Assembly (NCBI GenBank): GCA_947177535.1
Contig: CAMWUV010000025.1
Span: 1 to 7,557 of the forward strand
Direction: 5' to 3'
Length of the DNA: 7,557 nucleotides
DNA from: an uncultured Mycoplasma sp.
GTDB lineage: Bacteria > Bacillota_I > Bacilli_A > Mycoplasmatales > Mycoplasmoidaceae
Made by a program: the position numbers and the translations under genes. Below the pieces are notes generated by a model. That model saw nothing but the letters and a program-made list of their open reading frames with translations. It ran no database searches and was not told where the DNA came from. This document shows, piece by piece, positions 1 through 6,967 of this stretch. Position 1 is the first letter of the stretch; each line of letters opens with the position of its first letter.

Positions 1-2205
1 GGGTTAACATCTAAAAAAAATTATTTAGATTTATATAATGAATATCAATCCCAAGTTTTAAATATTTCTCAAGAAAATTTAAATGGTGATATAAGTGAAA
101 AGTTTATTGATGATTTCCAAGTTTATATGGATTACATTGAAAATGGAATGGGTATTTTAAATGTCTTAAGAACTAATCCAACTGTTAAAGACTTGATTTT
201 AAATTCAATCCCCTATGTTGCAAAAATTATGGCATCAGCAAAAATTATTCCAGAAATTTTAAGTCCTTTAATTATTGCAGCTTTTGAACCTGGTAATGAA
301 AGTAAGTCTTTTATTGAAATTATTGAAGAGTATAGAGATTCAATTTCAGAATATTTAAGTTCTCTTTTTGGGCCTGTTGTTGTTGTTGTTGAAACTTATT
401 TAGATTTGTTTAAACCAAATTTAGATTCTTCAAGTAATGATTTTAAAAATCTAGAAAATGGTTTAAATTCTTTTGGTTTAAGTGATGAAATTAAAGAATT
501 AATATACAATGATGTACTTGGTGTTGATGGAAAAACTCCAAAAAAATTAATTGATATTATTTATGATAATATTGGTGTTATTTTAAAAATTATTGAAAGT
601 GATGTTGAAGTTTCTAATAATGAAAAAGATACTAGTTCAACAACTACTTCATCTTCAGGCAATACAAGTTCAACCATTACTGAAACTACAGAATCTAAAA
701 ATGATTCAACACAAGCTATATTAAATATAATAAAGTTAGTTTTTTCAAAAAATGAAACAGATGAATACAATAAATTTTTTGATATTTTAAGTGGATACGA
801 AAAAACTGAATTTTATAATTCAATTGCAGCTTTAATTGCTGGAACAAATAGTCAAATTGGAAATATTTTGAGCTTAATTACTACAAGTAATGAAAATTTT
901 ACGACTGAAAATGTAATTACTTTTGTTGATGCTATTTATAGCTTTTTTAAAGATATGTTTGAAAGAAATAATGACTATAAGAATTTTTACTCACCAAATG
1001 CTTATAAAAATATTTCATTTAATGTTGGTTTTTCTTCTTTACCAGTAATTGATAAATCAAATCAAACAATCTCTTTTGAATACAAAATAGAAATAACTAT
1101 TAATAAAAAAGTTGATGCAAGTCCAATAATTGCTGCTTTTAAAAATTTATTAAGTGTTAACTCTATTTCCTCATTAATTAATATGTTTACTGGAACAGAC
1201 TTAAAAAAAATTATTGGAGAAATTCCAATTATTGGAAAGTTTGCTGAAGAAAGAATTATAAGTGCTTTATTACAAATAATTCCTACAAATTTTTGAATTG
1301 GTGCGAATCCAGGTGAACAATTTTATAAATCTAATGCTGTTACCTTCACTTACTCTGCAAATAATTCTAATTTTTGACTAAAACCCATTAGATTTTTAAA
1401 TGATTATAAATTAGGTTATCAATTTGCATATAATACAAATTTAAAAATAGATGATCCAAGTTTTGTTAATTCAATTACAAGTAATTATAATTACAAATCA
1501 AATTCTATTTCTTTAGCAAGTATAAATTTACCATTTGGTTCAGCTTGAAATTTAAATACAGATATTAGTGTTGATTTTTATTACTATGATTTTTGGTATT
1601 CTTTAATTCAAAACATTGTTTTAAGAGATTATGATTTTTCAAACCTTTTTGTTTCTAAATCACTTCAATATGATTCGATTGCATCGGTTTCAGATTATTC
1701 TCCAAATCTTTATATAACGGGTTTAACAATTGAAGAAACATTTAATGATATTGATATTAGCAAATTAGTTTCTTCATATTTACCATTAGATAATAAAAAC
1801 TATCAGAATGTTTATAGTAATTTTGTTTCTCCAGGTTCTTTATATGCTTGGAAAGATGGGATGGGTGGAAAATCGATGTTAGGTATTAAACCAATTGTTT
1901 CATCAAGTTTGGAAAATAATTTAGATAATAAAATTTATAAAATTGATGAAAATCAATTTAGTAAGTTTTTTAATAATTCAAATTTAAAAATAGACAATTT
2001 TATCATTCCAACCCTTAACTTTAATGCGCCACTAAAAATTTATCAAAAAGATTATGGTGTTAATGTAGCATTTGACATTAGATTTTTGTCAATAGAATTT
2101 ATTTCTTATTTGCCTTTTAGTGTTTATGATTTGAGTTCAAAAAGTTATAAAGATAATTTTTATTATCAGTTTTCTTACATTGGTTCAATTGATAATGCTA
2201 AATAA
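1..2205 (+). CDS. Large surface lipoprotein-like protein, 5' end outside window (possibly MOLPALP family)
   Basis: The frame is open from base 1 and ends at TAA 2203-2205, giving 734 visible codons. In-frame TGA at 1294, 1375 and 1546 must be tryptophan; TGG occurs twice (near 1597 and 1849). The visible first 200 residues look helical and amphipathic. A Ser/Thr-rich linker follows at visible residues about 205-235, then another helical stretch, and from about residue 300 a long part rich in alternating hydrophobic residues, Asn, Tyr and Ser that looks like beta structure. There is no membrane helix in the visible part. Size, composition and layout resemble the large mollicute lipoproteins annotated as MOLPALP family, but I assign this from general appearance and not from a motif. 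The signal peptide and lipobox cysteine would lie upstream and cannot be checked. The next gene starts 82 nt downstream with no hairpin between them. Confidence 0.6.
376..390 (+). repeat. In-frame GTT trinucleotide repeat (five units)
   Basis: Five perfect GTT units encode five consecutive valines in the surface-protein gene. Loss or gain of a unit would keep the frame, so it could vary in length but would not switch the gene off. Confidence 0.6.
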
Positions 2206-2220
2206 AAAATAAATTAGGTA

Positions 2221-2249
2221 TTGTACTTAAAAATAATTAAAAGTAGAAT
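2221..2249 (+). promoter_or_regulatory. Candidate sigma-70-type promoter for the protease gene
   Basis: TTGTAC (2221-2226) and TAGAAT (2244-2249) are separated by exactly 17 nt. The -10 matches the consensus at five of six positions; the -35 matches only in TTG. Transcription would start near 2256, leaving a leader of about 30 nt before the GTG at 2288. The protease can therefore be expressed apart from the upstream gene, although no terminator blocks read-through. Confidence 0.5.
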
Positions 2250-2277
2250 TAGTATATTGAAAGCAACAAGATATTAT

Positions 2278-2283
2278 GGAGGG
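2278..2283 (+). promoter_or_regulatory. Shine-Dalgarno site GGAGGG that decides a GTG start
   Basis: GGAGGG ends 4 nt before GTG 2288-2290. The site overlaps the ATG at 2276, which is in the same frame but has only weak AAAG-like purines upstream. The strong ribosome site therefore favours GTG 2288 as the start and makes the 2276 ATG part of the ribosome site. Confidence 0.7.
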
Positions 2284-2287
2284 TTTT

Positions 2288-3784
2288 GTGAAGTTTAAAA
2301 ATTTAAAAAAGAAACTTTTTAAATATAACTACGATGGTGAACCATATGATTATAATTATGATGACTTAAGTGTTAATAGTAATTATAGTAGACAAAGTTA
2401 CCCTCAAACCACTAACCCTGACAATAACAAAAAGAAAAAAAATAAAAACATATTATGAATGTCAATTGCTGCAGTTTCATCTGTTGCTGGAGCTTGTTTG
2501 ATTGGATATGCTGTATATTCAATTACAAATAGTTCTGTTCAAAATTCTTCAAATGGCGGTAACAATTCAGGTGGAAATAGTAATTTTCCAGGAAATAATA
2601 AATCAGATTTTACAGTTTCTTCTCCTGCATCTTATTGAATTAGTCAAAGAACATTATCTTTGAGATTTATATTTAGTACAGGAAATCAAAGCGGTGAATT
2701 TATTCAATCTGGAACTGGTTGAATTTATCAAGCAAATAAAAATTCTAATACTTTTTTTATAGCTACTAATTTACATGTTTCAAACATAGTTTCTTTTAAT
2801 AATAAAAATGTGACATCTTTTGAAGATAATAGATATTCTTCTAATACATATACTTTAAAAGAGTCTTATGTTGGTTTAGATTTTAATGTTAATAGTACAA
2901 ATAATGATTTTTCAAATGATGTTTATTATTTTCAAACTAGTATTCCTGAAATAATTTATTCAACAACAACTGATGATGATTTTAATAATACATTTAATAA
3001 TTCGAATCAAAAGTATTATGGATTAGGTAAAAACAATAATAAACAAAATTTTCCTGGTGCTGTAGATATGACAATTTTAAAGTATGTCATATCCCCGAAT
3101 GAACAATCAACTACAGTTTTTTCAAATAAAAATCAAAAAAATATTACAGATCTAACAAATAAGCATAACTATATTGATAAGTTTAAAACATGGCTTTATG
3201 GTTATTTTGATAACCCTACAAAAATTTATAAAGAATCTGTTGATGGAATTAAAAATCAACTATTAGAAAGTAATTTATACATGGGTGGTTTCCCAAATAA
3301 ATCAGATATTAATCTTGATGCACAATCTACTGAAAACATTTCTTGACTTTCATTTTCAAATTTTAAAATTAGTACTAAAGCTTTCCAAGAAGGATTTTAT
3401 TCTTCTGCTGATTTTTATATAGAAGATTCATATGAAAATAACATACCAATTGCTTTTTATCCATCAAATAATGAGACTGACTATACTAAATACAATTATT
3501 TAAGTATTGGTTATTTATCTTGTATAGAAGCTGATAGTTACTCAGGTGCATCAGGTTCTCCAATAGTAGTTCAACGTAATGGAGAATTTGAGATAATAGG
3601 TATTTATTGAGGTTCAATTGGATTTACAGATAGTACTAACAGTCAGAATTATGTATTTGGTGCAATGAACTGATTTGCAACAAATTCTTATGAACTTGCA
3701 ACTAGCAGTGGTCAAAGTAAAACAGCAAGTTATAATTTAACAACAAAAATTGATCAAAAAATTAATACTATTTTAGATCAGTAA
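2288..3784 (+). CDS. Membrane-anchored trypsin-fold serine protease, mollicute DUF31 type
   Basis: 498 residues from GTG 2288 to TAA 3782-3784, with six TGA and one TGG read as Trp. Residues 1-54 are a charged Tyr/Asp-rich cytosolic tail with a KKKK block at 48-51. Residues about 55-79 form a membrane helix. A Gly/Asn/Ser linker follows, then the protease domain. The catalytic triad is readable: His163 in ATNLHV, Asp260 in VDMTIL and Ser422 in GASGSP, the order of the chymotrypsin fold. ATNLHV and the short SGS motif resemble mycoplasma DUF31 peptidases, a family that includes the immunoglobulin-cleaving MIP proteases. The large gap between His and Asp is rich in Asn and Tyr and is probably loop insertion. 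The protein should be type II, with the protease outside the cell. The substrate is unknown. Unlike typical MIP proteins it lacks a clear lipobox, so immunoglobulin cleavage should not be assumed. Confidence 0.8.
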
Positions 3785-3822
3785 ACAAAGGATAATTTTT
3801 TATAAAATAAATATTGGATATT

Positions 3823-3859
3823 AATAAAGAATTAAACATTAATTCTTTATTTTTATTTT
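3823..3859 (+). terminator. Intrinsic terminator after the protease gene
   Basis: A perfect 13-bp stem pairs 3823-3835 with 3839-3851 around the loop ACA, followed by a T-rich tail to 3859. It lies 38 nt past the protease stop codon. The stem has only one G-C pair, so it would be weak, but its perfection and T tail support the call. Confidence 0.7.
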
Positions 3860-3932
3860 ATATATAATTAATCCAGTACTAAATATGTGAAAAAATAAAA
3901 CTAAATTTTTTTAATTAATTTTTCAATAAATA

Positions 3933-3949
3933 GTAATTTATTAAATTAC
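3933..3949. repeat. Perfect 17-bp dyad upstream of ftsZ
   Basis: Arms GTAATTTA and TAAATTAC flank a single central T. The one-base centre suits a dimeric protein binding site better than an RNA hairpin. In DNA this AT-rich a dyad of this length can also arise by chance. Confidence 0.35.
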
Positions 3950-4004
3950 CAAAAAAATATAATTATTTTTTAATTTTATTTTGTATACTTTAATATAAAA
4001 GAAA

Positions 4005-4024
4005 TTAATATTATTTAATATTAA
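4005..4024. repeat. Perfect 20-bp inverted repeat upstream of ftsZ
   Basis: Nine-base arms TTAATATTA and TAATATTAA flank a TT centre. The repeat begins 76 nt before the ftsZ start, overlapping or just downstream of the candidate promoter elements, where an operator would act. It contains no G or C, so chance is a serious alternative. Confidence 0.35.
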
Positions 4025-4066
4025 CTTTTGATTATATATTTTTTAAATAAAAAGGTTAATGAACTC

Positions 4067-4071
4067 GAGGT
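4067..4071 (+). promoter_or_regulatory. Shine-Dalgarno site of ftsZ
   Basis: GAGGT ends 9 nt before ATG 4081, one of the few G-rich spots in the leader. It supports translation from 4081, so the long N-terminal extension of FtsZ is likely made. Internal ATGs closer to the conserved core, such as 4447, have only AAAGAA-like purines upstream. Confidence 0.65.
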
Positions 4072-4080
4072 AAAAAGTTT

Positions 4081-5877
4081 ATGGCTAATAATAAAACTGT
4101 TGTTGATAGAATTTTGGACTCAGTAGATGCAAATGACTACATGAAAAAAAGAAAAACAACCTTTAATAAAGAAAACTACCTATTAAATAATGATGATAAT
4201 GATTATTATGCTAATAGAAGAGAAGAACAACCTAGAAGAGAATCAATAAGAGCTGAGCAAAACTCAACTCCTTTAATTATTAAAAAAGAAGATCAATATT
4301 ATTTTGGAGATAACAATTCTGTTAGTAGAAAATCACAAGAAGAAAGAATGATGCATCAAAATCTTCCAACTGTGAATCCACAACAAAATCAAATTGTTAA
4401 ATCTCAAAGTAGTTTAGACAACTCAAAAATAAAAATTAAAAAAGAAATGAATACTTTACAAGATATTAATAATTCAACTCTTGTTCATTTATTGTCAAAT
4501 CGTGAAAAAACATTTTCTAAATCTTTTAGTGTAAAAATTATTGGTGTTGGTGGTGCTGGAAACAATATAGTTAAATATATGGTTAATTCTCAGGAGTGAC
4601 CTGATTTTTGTGACATTATTGCTTTAAATACAGATTATGTTGCTTTAAGTAATTTAGGAGAAAACTTAAGAAATATTTTTATTTTAGGTGCTGAAGAATT
4701 AAATGGTAATGGTTCAGGTGGTAATCCTGATACAGGTAAAAGAGCTGCTGAAGCTGACATTGAAGTTTTAAAAACTATGCTTGAAGGAACTGATGTTTTA
4801 ATATTGGTGGCAGGTTTAGGAAAAGGTACAGGTACTGGAGCTACTCCAATTATTGCAAAAGCAGCTCAAGATTTAGGAATCTTAACAATTGGTTTATTTA
4901 ATTTACCATCAATTGGTGCAGAAGGTGAAAAAACATATTCTAATGCTTTATTAGGTTTGCAAAATCTAGCTTATTGTTGTAATGGTTTAACAACAGTAAA
5001 TAATGACAAAATTATTAATGTTGATAAAGAAAAAATGTCAATTAAAAGAGCTTATGAAAGTGCCAATAAATACATTAAAACAATTGTTGAAGAAATTATT
5101 AACATTATTACAGTTCCAAGTGACATTAATGTTGATTTTGCAGATGTAAGAAACTTTTTTGAAGATAAAAATGGTTTCTTGTTTATGAGAATTACAGCAA
5201 CTGATTACACAAAAGATGGCATCAAAGATGCAATTGAAACAGGTATAAAAACAGGGTTTAGTGATATTAACATTAAAAATTCTGAAAAAGCATTGATTAA
5301 TTTTAAATTAAATGAAAATGTTCCAAGTTATGTATTAGAAAATACAAGAAGTGCTTTAAAAGAAATTGTTGAGTCTGGAAATGTTAACATTGTTCATGGT
5401 GTTGCTTATAATGATGTTTTTGAAGATGCTGAAATTAATGTTTTATTAACTGGTACTTTTGAATTGAGTGACATTGAAGATGTGCAACCAAAATTTCCAA
5501 GCGAAGATAAAGAATCTAGTTCAAATTCTTCAAGTTCAATTTATGATACATTAAAAGAAATGGAAAGTAATAAATCAGAGTTTCCATCTTGAACTGATAC
5601 ATATGAATCTAAAAATATTCAAAGTTCTTATCCAAGTACAACAAAAGTTTTAGGTATTGATGATGAAGAAGAAGATACTGATGATATGCCTCCTTACAAT
5701 TCTTCTAGAAGAGAAACAGGTAGATATTCTCAAGAGTATGGTTCACCAAGGTATAATCAATATAATCGTCCTAGATATTATGATGATTATGAAGAAGATG
5801 ATAATTACTATGGTACTAGAAGAGACAAAAAGAAAAAGAGATCATTATTTGATAGAATTTTTAGAAGAAATAGATAA
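4081..5877 (+). CDS. ftsZ: Cell division GTPase FtsZ, divergent, with long N- and C-terminal extensions
   Basis: 598 residues including TGA-Trp at 4597 and 5590; most bacterial FtsZ have about 350-450. FtsZ polymerises into the division ring at the membrane. Residues 1-148 are a charged, low-complexity extension where most FtsZ have about a dozen residues. The core spans about 149-460: GVGGAGNN at 155-162, NTD at 183-185, GGNP at 213-216, the signature GKGTGTG at 247-253 (usually GGGTGTG), AEG around Glu281, NND at 307-309, and the T7 loop NVDFADV at 350-356 with both catalytic acids (Asp352, Asp355). Thr285 and Lys330 stand where Arg and Asp usually contact the nucleotide. The tail, 461-598, holds Ser-rich, acidic and Tyr-rich parts and ends in a basic amphipathic stretch. 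No mraZ, rsmH or ftsA lies upstream, and terminators bound the gene on both sides. It could be the only FtsZ or a second copy. Confidence 0.92.
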
Positions 5878-5910
5878 AAAACCTTATGCATAAAAACATA
5901 AGGTTTTTTT
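5876..5910 (+). terminator. Intrinsic terminator overlapping the ftsZ stop codon
   Basis: A 13-bp stem pairs 5876-5888 with 5897-5909 around an 8-nt loop, with CCTTATG/CATAAGG at its core and an A tract facing a T tract. The stem begins inside the TAA stop codon, so ribosomes finishing ftsZ would cover its foot. The A/T symmetry means it could also act on the opposite strand. Confidence 0.85.
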
Positions 5911-5914
5911 CTGC

Positions 5915-5969
5915 TTGACATTACATATAATTTACCCATATTTATTAATATCTCTAAATATTTTATAAT
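5915..5969 (+). promoter_or_regulatory. Promoter region of the four-helix membrane protein gene
   Basis: A perfect TTGACA lies at 5915-5920, five bases after the ftsZ terminator. The best -10 at usual spacing is CATATT 5937-5942 (16 nt, four of six). Two perfect TATAAT hexamers occur at 5926-5931 and 5964-5969, but neither has a good -35 at 16-18 nt. A promoter is expected here because a terminator precedes the gene; which hexamers are used is unclear. Confidence 0.45.
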
Positions 5970-6006
5970 TATTAATAGTTTTATTATTCATTTGAAAAGG
6001 AAAAAA

Positions 6007-6885
6007 ATGAGTAAGTATATAAGTTGCAATATAAAAAATTTATTTTTTAACAATAATATTAATTATTATAGAAATTGAGATGATTATGATGATTATGGTG
6101 GTTACAGTAGACCTCCATATCCTCCTTATTATCCTCCAAGAGATAGATATGATTATGGTCCACCTAGAAGATCTAATAATAACTGAAGACCAACTTATTC
6201 TAAAAGAGATAAAAGGCGACGTGAAATTTCTAAACCTAAAGAATCAGCTCGTTTTGTCATTAATTTATTTAAAAGATTAACTGAATTTTTTCTTATTATT
6301 ACATGTTTAGCATTTTTTGTTACTTCTGTTTGCTACTTGTTAATTGGTGCATTAAGTGATAGTCAAAAAAATTTTTTATTAAATTATTATTTTATTGATA
6401 TAACAGCAATGAGTTGAATATTTGGATCAATTGCTGGTATTATTACTGGATTTTTGTTTTTTATTCTTTTTATATTACAAAGAATCAATAAAAGAGGATG
6501 ATTAAGGAAAACACCATTAAAAGCTAATATAACATGATTTTTATCTTTTATAATTATTAGTTTACTTTCAATCTATTTCTTATTTGTTGCTTCATCAAAA
6601 GAATGATTAACAAAATTACCTCCGCTTTCTGAAAATAGTAATAGTTACTTTACGAATATGGATGTAGAAAAAATATATATCACAATTAGTAGTCAAATTA
6701 GTGAAGGTGCTAATAATGATTTTATGAAGATGTTAATTAATGCTTATTGTAATAATTCAATTGGTGTTACTGCAACTGGTGCAATATCAATTGGTGTTGA
6801 TATCTTTATAATTATTGTTGCAATTATGTATTTTAGAAAAATTAATGATGTTTTAGATGATTCTTATGACTATTTTGATTATTAG
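6007..6885 (+). CDS. Four-helix membrane protein with Tyr/Pro/Arg-rich cytosolic N-terminus, function unknown
   Basis: 292 residues from ATG 6007, with AAAGGA at 5996-6001 five bases upstream, to TAG 6883-6885; all six Trp codons are TGA. Residues about 19-72 are disordered, with ten Tyr between 20 and 50, repeated PP pairs and many Asp and Arg. A basic block (66-72, KRDKRRR) and a short amphipathic run (82-91) lead into membrane helices at about 94-116, 136-157, 175-197 and 253-276. The basic loop at 158-174 and the basic N-terminus place both ends in the cytosol, leaving an outside loop at about 198-252. The C-terminus is again Asp/Tyr-rich. I do not recognise the family with certainty; it may belong to a mollicute-only membrane family such as those annotated MSC_0882. 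It sits in its own terminator-bounded unit next to ftsZ, and its N-terminus resembles the FtsZ tail. Confidence 0.85.
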
Positions 6886-6910
6886 ATATTAAAGATAATA
6901 AATAAACACT

Positions 6911-6943
6911 AAAAATACTCACCTAATGTTGAGTATTTTTTTT
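6911..6943 (+). terminator. Intrinsic terminator after the four-helix membrane protein gene
   Basis: A perfect 11-bp stem pairs 6911-6921 with 6930-6940 (core ATACTCA/TGAGTAT) around an 8-nt loop, with the T run continuing to 6943. Its A tract on the left arm could support termination from the other strand as well. Confidence 0.85.
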
Positions 6944-6948
6944 ATAAT
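6943..6948 (+). promoter_or_regulatory. Candidate -10 element for the last gene
   Basis: A perfect TATAAT starts at the last T of the preceding terminator tail and lies 19 nt before ATG 6968. No good -35 is found 16-18 nt upstream, where the terminator stem lies. If used, transcription would start near 6955 and give a leader of only about 13 nt. Confidence 0.4.
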
Positions 6949-6967
6949 TTAAAAAACAAGATTTTTT

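Larger units (their letters stand above)
3860..4066 (+). other. AT-rich leader region upstream of ftsZ
   Basis: About 200 nt without a gene, composed almost entirely of A and T. Partial -10 matches are present (TATACT 3984-3989, TATAAA 3994-3999, TATATT 4035-4040), but none has a convincing -35 at 16-18 nt. The best-spaced pair is TTGTAT 3981-3986 with ATTAAT 4004-4009 (17 nt), which is weak. Because a terminator precedes it, the ftsZ promoter should lie here, but I cannot place it firmly. Two perfect dyads in the region are listed separately. Confidence 0.45.

Noticed and set aside
561..770. Open frame of 69 codons on the - strand
   Set aside because: It lies fully inside the large + strand surface-protein gene and mirrors its Ser/Thr linker. 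It has no ribosome site or recognisable product.
1294..1860. Apparent gene break or pseudogene in the surface protein, and similar breaks in the protease and ftsZ
   Set aside because: Every interruption is a TGA in frame at a plausible Trp position. With code 4 each gene is continuous with no frameshift.
2206..2275. Terminator between the surface-protein and protease genes
   Set aside because: No stem with a T run could be found; only promoter-like elements are visible.
2483..2500. Possible lipobox around Cys70 of the protease (VAGAC)
   Set aside because: There is no Leu at the usual place, a 54-residue charged tail comes first, and the hydrophobic run continues past the Cys. A membrane helix fits better.
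3785..4080. Small RNA or tRNA gene before ftsZ
   Set aside because: I found no cloverleaf, no T-loop motif and no G-C rich stems. Only the terminator hairpin and AT-rich dyads are present.
4447..4449. Internal ATG as the true ftsZ start, giving a normal-sized N-terminus
   Set aside because: The ribosome site there is weak, while 4081 has GAGGT at good spacing and the frame is open with consistent codon use all through the extension.
5657..5893. Second + strand frame over the ftsZ tail and terminator
   Set aside because: It is a shifted reading of the Tyr/Asp-rich FtsZ tail (poly Met/Ile from GAT repeats) and runs into the terminator hairpin.
6080..6280. Alternative + strand frame over the start of the four-helix protein
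   Set aside because: It is a shifted reading of the Tyr/Asp/Pro-rich N-terminus. The frame from 6007 has a good ribosome site and continues through the membrane helices.
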